Positions 8,045 through 17,060 of a stretch of DNA of 64,000 nt are shown here, one piece after another. The DNA comes from Puccinia triticina (taxonomy: Eukaryota; Basidiomycota; Pucciniomycetes; Pucciniales; Pucciniaceae). The number at the start of each line of letters is the position of its first letter. Position 1 is the stretch's first letter. Position numbers and translations under genes: made by a program. Under the pieces are notes generated by a model. The model saw only the letters and a program-made list of their open reading frames with translations. It made no database searches and had not been told where the DNA came from. Location: positions 3,782,001 to 3,846,000 of the forward strand of contig NC_070566.1 of assembly GCF_026914185.1 (NCBI RefSeq). The letters run 5' to 3'.

Positions 8045-8856
8045 AAATGGTGGGGTGATGTGGTGGCCAAAATGGTAGTCGGCTTCAGTTTCAATCTTCA
8101 AGATCAGCCCTCAAGAAAACCACCCTCAAGATCAAGATTCAAGCCTCAAGATTCAAATCTCAATATCACCTTCCCAAGTCCTCTCAGCTTCCTTTTTTTT
8201 CCCCTCTTCCTATTTCTCACTTTCCTCTCTGTCTCCTCTTCTCTTTTTCTTGGTCCTAACACAGAACTACCTGTGGATTTATTCCTAGTTGTCTGTCTTT
8301 TCTGGTTTTGTTTCTTCCTTGTCTTCCTCAGCCATGTCCATTTCCATTCTTCCTGGTTCCTTTCTCATCTTCTTAATTTGTGGTCCTCATTGGTTTCATG
8401 TTTTCAGCTCTTGGTTTTATTTCTCTTCCTTTTTCTTCTTTGTGTTGTCTTTGTTCTTTTCTATCTCTCTGTTGTCTGTGGTGTGTGCGCGCGCATGGCG
8501 CGCAAGGAGATGATGACATGTCTGTGACAGGCCTCCAGGAATCCAAGTTCCTGGCGAACTTGGAGGATGGGAGGCCATAGCATTCTGTTCTGATCCAAGG
8601 CGGAGGCTATCAGCAATTGATTCTTTTCGATCCGATACTTCCCGATTCTGCGCACGAGCGCCCGATCCCTTTTCCCAAGACATTCCAACAAAACCGCCGG
8701 CGAAGATCAACTCTCCGCCGTACCTCAAAAACCACTTCCCAGCTATCACTTCGATTCTTTTGACTCTCTTTTCCGGACCACTCGAGAGGGCAGCCTCTTA
8801 GGCATCTTTTCCCCTCCCAGCACTGCCGCCGGCCTAGCACCGGACGGAGCTCCATA
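8045..8856 (+). repeat. Polypurine tract and 3' LTR of element A
   Basis: A purine-rich AAATGGTGGGGTGA ends at 8058 directly before the LTR (8059-8856). It resembles the tract of element B (AATTTGGGGGTGGA on its strand), supporting kinship. The LTR is about 99% identical to the 5' copy apart from the 16-bp indel. The ACGT duplication follows at 8857-8860. Confidence 0.9.
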
Positions 8857-8860
8857 ACGT

Positions 8861-10242
8861 TCGCACAATACACGACTTGCGCCCGAACCCTGCAGAGGAT
8901 GGTCAATTTCGACGGTGAATCGTTGACTGACTACAAACTTGCAGAGGGGATGACTTTTGGTCTTCCCCCAGAACTGGAGCACGAAGTCAATAAACTCGAC
9001 CTTCTGAAGCGGTCAGAATTCCAGTTCAAGGAATTTGTCCGAAGGACCGGGAACTGCTACAACGCTCTGCCTAAGAAAACGACCCGACCTCGGGTAGGTG
9101 CACCTGCCGCAACACCCCAACACTCCTCGAACACCAACAACGTCCCGCGCAAGGAATACATCTGGCGTATCCACTCGTATCTGGACTCCATCGGCAAGTG
9201 TCACCACTGCAAGCAGTACTGTGGGTATGCCGCAGGTACGTGCCCAGGACCAGTCTACTGCGGCCCTGTGGAAATTCCCCCAAACTTCATCGTCCCCCCC
9301 AAGCCGGTGGACTACGTAGCACCCAGGGCTTGGACCAAAGCCCAAGCCGCCGGATCAAAACCTGGAGCACTGCAACCAGGCAGACCAACAGGCCGACCGG
9401 CTGGAGTGGCCGGCGTCGCCGAGGACGCGAACACCCCGGTCGAGACACCTGCCATACTTGACAAAGAGTTCGACTTTGACGAATATCATGCGGCAGCCGT
9501 CTCAACACTGACCGACATTGAAGCCTCCCTGGCCGATGAGACAGACGCCAGAGCTTCGACCGCGGCAGCGACAGCCCAGACCCCGGGATCGGTGGCCAAA
9601 GTCCTGGCAATGGAGCGCCTGATCTTCGAGAATGGGGAAGATCTAGTGGACTCTTTCCCAAACTTCAGGGCGACAATTCTTGATGGGGTGGAGGGCAAGT
9701 TCCCCTCGGACAATTCGGACACTGAGGGGTACGTGCTCCCTCACTCCCACTGCCAGAGGACCTTACATCAGTTCCATGCTGGTAGATGCTTACGGGGTCC
9801 GGTTTGCACAGCTCGGAGGATCAAGCTTAACACCACAAAAAGCTTTGCCCCCAGGATCCCGACTCCCCTGGTCAAGACGCCACACACGTTACACATTCAG
9901 CTCCACACCACAACCCCAATTTTTTTCGCCTGCGCTGTTCCGTGCCCTCCCGCGGAACAGACAACCCCGTCGACTCTAATCTCCGCAAATCAACCACAGG
10001 CCGCCGGCACTGACACCAAGACACAACCTTTCATTGAGCTTCCCGCCCCCCCCCCCCATTTTTGCACAGCGACTTCCTGCACTCTGACCCATGCCTTCAC
10101 TCCGCCCCGCCTACCCAGCCTATTCTCTCAATTTTCCCCCTTCTTCCTTCTCATTATAGAGGGGGAGACTGTAAATCCCCCGCGCCGCGGGCGCCGTGGA
10201 TTTCACAAACCATTCACAAGGACCCAAGCCAACCACATATAG
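8861..10242 (+). pseudogene. Retroelement gag-like ORF, downstream part
   Basis: Continues the frame of bases 1-256 after element A; together about 545 codons. A Cys-rich motif (C-x2-C-x3-C-x6-C, in KCHHCKQYCGYAAGTC) near 9200-9242 resembles a variant zinc knuckle, followed by proline- and alanine-rich sequence. The C-terminal part runs straight through the polypurine tract and into the LTR-like block at 10170, and no RT or integrase follows in frame. The host element therefore looks like a gag-only (TR-GAG-like) or pol-deleted derivative. No stop or shift is seen besides the insertion. Confidence 0.65.
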
Positions 10243-10446
10243 TCTCAAGATCCCCGCTCCCCCTCCTAGCTCAGTAGAGACCCCGACCCTTCTGACTGTC
10301 TCCCCTGAGCTAGGTGAGCCTTCTTCCCTTTTCTGTTTCCCGCTTTTCCTTGATAATCATGTGTAGTACAAGAGAGACCCCGACCCTTCTGACTGTCTCC
10401 CCTGAGCTAGTCCCCTTTGCAATCAAGCCGACGTTGGTATCAGAAC
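10158..10446 (+). repeat. LTR-like block between a polypurine tract and a primer-binding-like site
   Basis: AGAGGGGGAGAC (from 10158) precedes TGTAAATCCCC at 10170; the block runs to about AATCA at 10425 and is followed by TGGTATCAGAAC at 10435-10446, close to the initiator-Met tRNA primer site used by many LTR elements. Inside, a 37-bp segment starting GAGACCCCGACCC is repeated about 95 bp apart, and CCTAGCTCAG/CTGAGCTAGG can pair. An LTR with a tract on the left and a primer site on the right is what two tandem copies sharing one LTR would look like. No second LTR copy is in the window, so the ends are inferred. Confidence 0.5.
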
Positions 10447-10492
10447 TCCAGGAGACCGGTGTCTCCCCTGTGCCAACGCCTTAGCTCAGTGA

Positions 10493-10948
10493 AGAGCTTC
10501 GGCTCTTACAGGAGACGTCAAGGAAGACTTACACGAATGGCTAACATCCCTGAAGGAATTCCAAGCAACCAGGCTCATCGCGAACCCAGACCCAACAGAA
10601 GTCGGTTGGGTAGGAGACGCATCTACAAAATTTGGGATAGGAGTTCTGATTGGCCGCAAGTGGGCACAGTTCAGATTGCGCTCGACAGAACTGCTAGCAA
10701 AGGGCCTGACCTTGGACTCGGAAAAAGAGCGCATTGCAAGGCTAGAAACTATCGCCGTGCGACTGGGTCTAATCATGCTCATCAAGCTGGGTGCTCAGGG
10801 CAGCAAGACGTTCATTGTGTGGACCAACAACTCAACCACGGAATCAGTCATCCTCCAAAGGAAATCCGGCGACCACTTCGTGAATTCTGAGTGGAAAATA
10901 ATTCAGAAGATACTAATTAAGCACCAGATAAATTTGGTAGCCAAACGG
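10493..10948 (+). pseudogene. RNase H-like retroelement remnant, first part, split by element B
   Basis: The open frame 10493-10948 continues exactly at 20641 after element B. Visible features are GWVGDASTKFGIGVLI (Asp), RLETIAV (Glu) and WTNN, where WTDN would be expected, followed beyond the insertion by SAENRANALSRG, where RADALSR is usual. Both differences are Asp to Asn, suggesting G-to-A decay and a dead enzyme. RT is missing upstream; the sequence starts soon after the primer-binding-like site, so there is a large deletion. It probably belonged to the same host element type as the gag-like ORF, but nothing proves it. Confidence 0.7.
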
Positions 10949-11731
10949 TGTGGAACTACTCTTTGGGGGAATAGAGCTTAGAGAGGGATGAGTGCGTGAA
11001 AAGCTGCCTCTCAGGTTGGGAGAGTAATATGGGACAAGAATAAGAGTATGGACTCTTAAAGAAAAGTGTGGCTGATGAAGTATTGAGAATAGTGCTTTCT
11101 AGACGAAATCAAGGGGGAAAATATACTGTAAAATATGTGGTAAAATAGGCTATGTAATTCTTATTCTGTGACCAGGGATGCAAAGTGACAATCTGATGGG
11201 GGACAAACAGAATGGGCCAAAAGGCTCTACATTTATAGTGAGGGGACAACAGGTGGTTCTGAGACGAAGAGAAAGATGGGAACAGGGTACAAAAAGCCTC
11301 CAACAAGGTGACAAGGCAACAAAACAACAAGGCATCTACTACATGGCTTGGGATGACATAAGAGGAAAACAATAACCATGGCGCATCAGCCGCCATGCAT
11401 CTGAGAAAGAGTTACGCCTTGCTGGAATATAGAGGAGTTAATTCTAGTGAACACTCAGGGTCCTTCCTAATAGTCTGGCTCTGTTTGATGGTGGACTTTC
11501 TCCCACTTTGAACCTGATTTTGTACATATTTTATTACCCATTGTGGAGGGCCATCCATGAAAGTGAATACTGAGAAGTTGAGGCGCCTTGTAGAGATGTT
11601 TCTAGGCTATTATAAAGTGTCTGTGGGCGTGGATTACATGTACCAGAGTGATTTCTAGAGGGCGTTGGGCGGTGATCCCTTCCTGGTGAGTGTCTGAGTG
11701 ATGTAATAAGGTTTTGATTAGGCTCACCACA
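10949..11731 (-). repeat. 3' LTR of element B
   Basis: 783 bp, matching 19854-20636 with three differences. On the minus strand it contains CTTTATAATAG, a TATA-like box near 11610-11620; the 5' LTR copy has CTTCATAATAG at the same place. Open frames in both copies on both strands are explained by LTR identity. Confidence 0.95.
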
Positions 11732-11746
11732 TCCACCCCCAAATTA
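11732..11746 (-). other. Polypurine tract of element B, with three internal copies
   Basis: On the minus strand, TAATTTGGGGGTGGA lies directly before the 3' LTR. The core AATTTGGGGGTGG recurs on the same strand at about 12109-12121, 13142-13155 and 15218-15230 (the last inside pol). One copy adjoins each end of the accessory region holding the RRM ORF. They may act as extra plus-strand primers or mark old insertion joints. Confidence 0.75.
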
Positions 11747-12170
11747 GATGATGTCCCCATCATCCAACCTTGAGTGAGGTGCGACAAAGAGAGGAGAAAG
11801 AAAATAGGGCAAGGCAAAAGAAGACTGTGACGTGGCAAGTTGTTTTTTGGGCAGATTTTTTTGTATGTTTGATTTTCCTTCTAGCGTAAAAAGAATTGAG
11901 TTGAGTTTGAAGAATAGAAAAGATATGAACAAGTGAGACAGAAATAGGATTTGGTTGATTTATATTTCTTTAGTGAATTTTATGCTGTTTTTCTTGTTCG
12001 ATTTTATAGTAATCTTCCAGGAAATAATGTGACGATGAAAAGGTATAGCTAGATGAAGAACTAAAGGAAAAATGTAACAAGAATTTTTAGTGGAAATGGG
12101 TGGAGAAACCACCCCCAAATTGGTGTGATCCTTGCGGCGTAGCTATCCTTAGTTTCGTCTCCAGGGCTGT

Positions 12171-12503
12171 TTATGTCATCCGCGCTAGAAGTTCCAGATC
12201 TCGGCGCTCCTCCTTCATCGTTGCTCGCGCTTCCAATAGCAATCCGTCGGCTTTCGCGCCATCAAGAGCTCCAATAGCTTTATTAGCCCCCTCCCGACTT
12301 GTGAACACAACCAGCGCAAATAACTCCATCCCAGATCCGACGTGTGGCGTAAAAGATTCTCTGATAGGTCCGTGCTCTTTTAGAGCTTCTGTGATGTCTG
12401 CGGCGGACGTTCCCGGCGCGATATTAAAGAGATAGATGGGCCAGAACTGTGCTAAGGAGATTTCTGCTGGCTGATGTGAAGGGACTTTATAATTTTCACT
12501 CAT
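12171..12503 (-). CDS. Accessory ORF with an RRM-like RNA-binding domain in element B
   Basis: 110 codons from an ATG at 12503, same strand as gag and pol, placed between pol and the 3' LTR where env-like genes sit. From about residue 27 it reads as an RRM: IYLFNI fits the RNP2 strand, then helix TSAADITEALKEHG, a FALVVF strand at the RNP1 position lacking the usual basic and Gly residues, helix REGANKAIGAL and strand LLLEARA. The tail is charged and helical. The fold is credible, but RNA contacts through RNP1 would be weakened. Possible roles are packaging, RNA stability or splicing control of the element, all inferred. It could be a captured host gene. No signal peptide or membrane segment. 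Confidence 0.7.
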   Translation of the reverse strand: MSENYKVPSHQPAEISLAQFWPIYLFNIAPGTSAADITEALKEHGPIRESFTPHVGSGMELFALVVFTSREGANKAIGALDGAKADGLLLEARATMKEERRDLELLARMT

Positions 12504-12868
12504 TTTGAAGGGTTTGTTACTGAGCTGATCACGAAAAATGCTTATCCAAACAGGTTGGCGAGATGTAAGTGTGTCGTGGTAAGAAAGCTCTCACAAGATG
12601 GAGGAAAGAAACTGGGGAGTGCGCTGGTCGGTCAAACCCCTCAAACAGCAAGCACCACGCGATTCGTCTCCGGTCTAGCTTCTAGATGGTATTGTGCGCC
12701 GCGTTGTTAGCAAGGCCACCTTTGACTGAGGACGGCGCTACCGCTATCGCCTCAAGCACCATTTCCAGTCCAAGTTGTGCAAGCTATGCTTGATGTTTTC
12801 GTTTTTGGACCGGCCTAGGCCGGAAACTTGTTTTCTTTAATTTATACCGATGTTATTTTTACTGACCC

Positions 12869-13080
12869 GCCGAGAGCTCGAAGTCGGTGTGGTCGCAGAG
12901 ATGTAGGCCAAAGATCATGTTACGGGCCAGCCGAAAGCTGTGAGTCCTTGTGGTCACGGAGATGGGCCGAAGGTCATGTTACTGGCTAGACAAAAGCTTG
13001 TAGTCCGGCGTGGTCGCAGAGATCTAAGCCGATGGTCTTGTTCCCAACTAGCCGAAAGTCCGAAGTCCTCGGATTCTTCC
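12869..13080 (-). repeat. About 61-bp tandem repeat in the accessory region of element B
   Basis: Three and a bit diverged copies begin GCCGAGAGCTC (12869), GCCGAAAGCTG (12930), GACAAAAGCTT (12989) and GCCGAAAGTCC (13051), each with GTGGTCGCAGAGAT- and GGTCATGTT-like parts. It lies upstream of the antisense ORF and could serve as its upstream region. Function unknown. Confidence 0.75.
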
Positions 13081-13216
13081 GAGCAAAAGGAGAGCACCCA
13101 AAGCTACATAAAGGGGATTGAGATGATGACAAAAATCCACATCCACCCCCAAATTCCTCATTACTATCAGTCCTTGCTAAACCAACACACAAACTTCGCC
13201 TCTTCTCCTGTTGACC

Positions 13217-13633
13217 ATGTCTTTTATTCCCGAATCGCCTGTTGATGGTGCCTGGGACCCAAACTCCCAAACAAACGCGCGCAGCGGTTACGGCGAAACC
13301 AATACTCCCTTATCTTTAGTAAATAATTATCCCCTAGGTTCACAAAACTATCCTATCTTAATCCACTCCAACGACGAAGATTTCATCGCTGGAGCACATG
13401 TAGCAGCCTCCTATGTTACTCGGGTTGTTGAGCTCCCGCAACTTCATGTTTTTCGGCAACGCCTCCGCCTCCTTGTCGCCAGAGCGCAATTCCAACATAA
13501 TCAACCAACTAGAAGAGCTCGTCAAAATGGCCGTGCCCGCGGCAGTCGTCCGGTGGTCCTGGAATTCCGCCATGTTGAGCGCGAATTTGAGGCGCTGATA
13601 AATGGTAGCTTTGAGATTCAAATGGCCTACTAA
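13217..13633 (+). CDS. Antisense ORF within element B, unknown function
   Basis: 138 codons on the strand opposite gag and pol, starting at the ATG in GACCATGTC after a pyrimidine-rich leader. The N-terminal 40 residues are polar and rich in Asn, Pro and Ser; the C-terminal half is basic (RRARQNGRARGSRP) and may bind nucleic acid. A shorter ORF overlaps it on the other strand; I prefer this one for its start context and composition. I recognise no domain. Antisense accessory genes are known in some plant LTR elements and in deltaretroviruses (HBZ), so such an arrangement is possible, but expression is unproven. Confidence 0.5.
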   Translation: MSFIPESPVDGAWDPNSQTNARSGYGETNTPLSLVNNYPLGSQNYPILIHSNDEDFIAGAHVAASYVTRVVELPQLHVFRQRLRLLVARAQFQHNQPTRRARQNGRARGSRPVVLEFRHVEREFEALINGSFEIQMAY

Positions 13634-13955
13634 GTAAGCCCCTAATTTCTTTTTTTTTTTACTGAAATTAACTCTTTTATTTTACTAATTTATGCTTCCT
13701 ATCGGCGACACCAGTCCCCCACTTCTTTTTCTCTTTCTTTTTTTTTTTTTTTGTGTGTTTTTATTGGTTTAGCACTTATTTTTCGACCCCTGTTTTGACA
13801 GAAATCATCTTCTATTCTTTTCTTGAGTTATTCTTTTATATTTTTTTTTTTTTTGTTTTAAATCTTGAAAGCCCTTATAGATCTAACGTCTGAAATGTGA
13901 ATAGCCATAGAAAATTTAATCTTTCCCAAAAAAAAGCAACAACGCCAGAATAAAA

Positions 13956-16900
13956 TCAGAGTTTTCTTGAATGGAACAGCTTCACATGAGGCGCCGCATA
14001 CCTGCGCTTGAGTTCTTGACCTTCAAGTTCTTCTAAAGTATATGAGCCACTTTTTTCTTGTGATTTTATGTGGTACGGCCCATTCCAGCGGTTTTCAAAG
14101 AGCTTTCCCCACTGACTTTCTAGAGATTTATTGTACACAAGAACTAGGGATCCCGGCGCAAGCGGTCCTCTGTCTGGTTTCTTCTGATTCCAATATTCGG
14201 CAGAATTTTCCCTGGAGTCCTTCATGTTCTTGTAAGCCTCTTGCAAAATTGATTCTCTCCTCTCCAGTTGGCGAACTCTGGCAAATAGGAGGTCTGCGGT
14301 TGATTTTACTGACTCCCAATCAGTCCCTAAGAAAGTTTCCAGTTCGAGGTCAATTGGTAAAACCGCCGGTTGGCCAAACATGAGTTCATAAGGCGTATAA
14401 CCAGTGGTTCTCTTCGTAGAAACTCTATCCGCAAAAAGGACAAGAGGTAAGTAGCTGCGCCATTTCTTTCCGTCCGTCCCAGCCAGTTTAACCAAGGTAT
14501 CTTTAATGGGCTGATGACCTCTTTCTACCATCCCGTTTGCTTCCGGATAATATGGCGTAGTGACTTTTACAATGGATCCTTTCTGCTTTAAGCAATCCTG
14601 AAGTTCCTTCCCAAATTCCGCCCCGCCGTCGACTACAACTGTGTGAGGTGCGCCATATCTGAAAATCCATTCGTCCGTAAACCACTGCGCAATCTTCTTA
14701 GCTTTAAGAGTTTCCAATCCCACAGCTCCGACCCATCCAGAGAGATCATCTCTTGCAATCACTAGGTATTTCCACTTTCCCGCTTTAATATGTACTGTAT
14801 CCATACTGACGCGCCCAAAAATGGTAGATTTCCCTGTTGCGTGCTTATGTTCCAAAGGTTTCAAGGGGCTTCTCTTCTGACAGGCGTCGCAGGACTGGAC
14901 CCAACTCTTGACTTTTCTTTTCATGTGCGGCCACCAAAACCTAAGCTTAGTCCGTTTGTAAGTTTCTTCCACTCCTCTATGGCCAAGTTGTTCGTGAAGC
15001 GCCTCCAGAATGTGTTCCTGGTATTTTGGATTGCTGATAACTAGTTGCGGGAAAGGTTTATTTCTCTTTTTAAGTTTGCCGTCAGAGACCATGAAGCCGG
15101 CAGATTTATGCTTTATTACTTTCCAATCCGCGTCAGAGGTATCTGTTGGCCTATTTAGAGTGAGCAAATATTCTTGAAGCTTGCCCCAAATTCCTTCTTG
15201 CTGAAATTGACCGCGCTCCACCCCCAAATTTAAAGTGTTAACTTCTTTGACGCCAAAACCGGGATGAGGCTTAATCCATTTCTCATCTTCGTCAAAACTG
15301 GGCTGCTCTCCTTCATCATCGTCTGGCGGTCTTCTAGATAATCCGTCGGGCATAGTGAAAGTTTTCCCAGGGACGTGAACCAAATTATAAGAGAATAATT
15401 GAATAAAAGCCACCCAACGAGTCATGGGAGCATTTGGAAGATCAGGTGAGTTAATCATTTCTATAAGGCTTTTAGCGTCCACTAAGAGGTCGAATTGCTG
15501 GCCCCAAAGCTGAGTTTGTAATTTTTTTAGGATTTTTGCGACGCCACAGAGCTCCAGTTTTGATTGAGAATATCTGGATTCCACCGGCGAAAAAACCACG
15601 GATTCGTATAAGACTGGCCTGTCTTTCTGGTTATCTTCTTGAGTGAGTACTGCTCCTGCCGCAATGTAGCTAGAATCCACCGCTAATTTTATTTTTCCTG
15701 CTCCTTCAGAGTAGTCCAATTTTTTTAGAGTTATATCATAACCTACTATCCGTTTCAAAAGATCAAACGCATCCTGGCACTCCTTTTTCCAGTTCCATTC
15801 CGCGTCTTTTCTGGTCAATTTTCTAAGCGGTGCGGCAAGCTCTGAAAGTCCTTTAATAAACATCCTGACATAGACGCAGACTCCTAGAAAACCTCGAACT
15901 TCCGTTGCATTTTTTGGTACCGGCCATGTTTCAATTTTATTTAGCTGTTTTTTCGAAATTTTTCTGCCCTCCCTGCACACAACGTGACCCACAAGATCCA
16001 ACGCGGGGACGCAGCAGGCAAATTTCTTTCCGGAAATTGTGAGTCCAGCTTCTTCTATTCTAAATAAGATCCGCTCCAGAGTGACGGCGTACTCCCAGAT
16101 AAATTTCCTGATGCCAGGGTTTTCTGCCAAAGTTTCTTGATTGTAATCTGAAACAGGACCTTTTATACCGCCATCATCAATGAATATACCGACATTTTGA
16201 GGAATTTCGTCTTGTAGAATCCACATCATTTGCGCCTGGTATACGGCGACAGAATTGGTTGCTCCTTGTGGTAATCTGGTAAGCTGAAATCGTCCCAGAG
16301 GAGTTTCAAAGGTGGTTAATGGCCTAGATTCTAATGATAACTCTCTTTCATCGTAGCCTCCCATTATATCTCCCAGACCGTAGCAAGCTCTCCCGGTAAA
16401 AGATTCAATTAATTCTTCCGGTGAAGGCGGTATTCCAGAGTCCTTAATTGTTACTTTATTGAGTTTTTGTAAGTCGTGGACAATCCTGAGCCTTCCATCT
16501 TGTTTTTTGACGCAAAAGACCGGGCTAGAGTAAGAGGAATAAGACTGCTCATAAAGACCTGTTCGGATGCGCTCCCGTACTAACTCTATGAATTGATCTT
16601 TAATTGCGGCAGGAATTGGAATAGGTCGCTGCTGCCAAGGTTCGTGGGCGATGACGGGAATGATGTAAGGTTTCCCGTAAGTGTGTTTGAGAAGTCCTCT
16701 CTCTTCCTCCCGAAAAGCAAGTCCTCCCTGCCGCATTACGATGATATGTTTGAATAATTTAAGTTCTTCAGGTTTGAGCCACCCGGGTGGACCGAAATTA
16801 ATGACTTTAAGGCGGTCTTCTGTGATTTTCCAAGTAGGGGTAAAATTAGGCGGGTGAGGAGTTAAAGGTGTTACATAAGGATCTCTAGATAAAGGAGGAC

Positions 16901-17054
16901 TACATAAGGGTGAGTTTATGTTCTGCGGCATGAACTGATTTACTGGCTTGATTTTTTTTGACGTTGATTTATATTTTGCCGCAAACACTAACTTTTCTTC
17001 TACACTATATTTGGGCACCTTCCAATCACCTACTTCTGGAAGGTGCCAGAAGCT
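13956..17054 (-). CDS. pol: Pol polyprotein of element B (RT, RNase H, integrase), intact
   Basis: About 1030 codons, open from the slippery site at the end of gag; no ATG is needed because the frame continues from gag by a -1 shift. RT has PPSPEEL, LPQGATNS and the catalytic FIDDGG near 16190. RNase H has AVDSSYIAAGAVL. Integrase has an HHCC finger (HEQLGHRG to CDACQKR), catalytic SMDTVH, VVDGGAEFG and MVERGH, and a C-terminal GPYHI module. It can be aligned with element A Pol along nearly its whole length from VFAAKYK onward, but A has a spacer of about 350 residues ahead of this point. All catalytic residues I checked are present. Confidence 0.94.
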   Translation of the reverse strand, partial: SFWHLPEVGDWKVPKYSVEEKLVFAAKYKSTSKKIKPVNQFMPQNINSPLCSPPLSRDPYVTPLTPHPPNFTPTWKITEDRLKVINFGPPGWLKPEELKLFKHIIVMRQGGLAFREEERGLLKHTYGKPYIIPVIAHEPWQQRPIPIPAAIKDQFIELVRERIRTGLYEQSYSSYSSPVFCVKKQDGRLRIVHDLQKLNKVTIKDSGIPPSPEELIESFTGRACYGLGDIMGGYDERELSLESRPLTTFETPLGRFQLTRLPQGATNSVAVYQAQMMWILQDEIPQNVGIFIDDGGIKGPVSDYNQETLAENPGIRKFIWEYAVTLERILFRIEEAGLTISGKKFACCVPALDLVGHVVCREGRKISKKQLNKIETWPVPKNATEVRGFLGVCVYVRMFIKGLSELAAPLRKLTRKDAEWNWKKECQDAFDLLKRIVGYDITLKKLDYSEGAGKIKLAVDSSYIAAGAVLTQEDNQKDRPVLYESVVFSPVESRYSQSKLELCGVAKILKKLQTQLWGQQFDLLVDAKSLIEMINSPDLPNAPMTRWVAFIQLFSYNLVHVPGKTFTMPDGLSRRPPDDDEGEQPSFDEDEKWIKPHPGFGVKEVNTLNLGVERGQFQQEGIWGKLQEYLLTLNRPTDTSDADWKVIKHKSAGFMVSDGKLKKRNKPFPQLVISNPKYQEHILEALHEQLGHRGVEETYKRTKLRFWWPHMKRKVKSWVQSCDACQKRSPLKPLEHKHATGKSTIFGRVSMDTVHIKAGKWKYLVIARDDLSGWVGAVGLETLKAKKIAQWFTDEWIFRYGAPHTVVVDGGAEFGKELQDCLKQKGSIVKVTTPYYPEANGMVERGHQPIKDTLVKLAGTDGKKWRSYLPLVLFADRVSTKRTTGYTPYELMFGQPAVLPIDLELETFLGTDWESVKSTADLLFARVRQLERRESILQEAYKNMKDSRENSAEYWNQKKPDRGPLAPGSLVLVYNKSLESQWGKLFENRWNGPYHIKSQEKSGSYTLEELEGQELKRRYAAPHVKLFHSRKL

Positions 17055-17060
17055 AAAAAA
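17014..17060 (-). promoter_or_regulatory. -1 ribosomal frameshift site of element B with a strong stem-loop
   Basis: On the minus strand the gag codons CAT TTT TTA give the slippery heptamer TTTTTTA (17060-17054). Six bases later, GGCACCTTCCA (17047-17037) pairs perfectly with TGGAAGGTGCC (17024-17014) around a 12-base loop. A competing seven-pair stem CTTCTGG/CCAGAAG overlaps it. Shifting back one base enters the pol frame, which is open at once. Heptamer, spacer and stem match textbook -1 signals, and element A has the same heptamer in the same codons. Confidence 0.88.

Larger units (their letters stand above)
257..8856 (+). mobile_element. Ty3/Gypsy LTR retrotransposon A, 8.6 kb, nearly full length
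   Basis: Complete element: 5' LTR, primer-binding site, leader, gag with zinc knuckle and protease, pol in the -1 frame (RT, RNase H, integrase), polypurine tract and 3' LTR. The RT-RNase H-integrase order defines Ty3/Gypsy. The LTRs differ by about seven substitutions and one 16-bp indel in about 800 bp, so insertion is fairly recent. ACGT occurs at 253-256 and 8857-8860 as a 4-bp target duplication; flanking identity could be read as up to 6 bp (AACGTT), so the LTR ends are uncertain by one or two bases. The RT motif carries a D-to-N change, so this copy is probably not autonomous. Four related intron-like segments are described separately. Confidence 0.95.

Noticed and set aside
10949..11731. 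ORFs of 61-95 codons on both strands of the element B LTRs
   Set aside because: Duplicated only through LTR identity; overlapping on both strands with no motif.
12100..12435. Plus-strand ORF of 111 codons
   Set aside because: It is the reverse-strand shadow of the RRM-like ORF, which has the better domain pattern.
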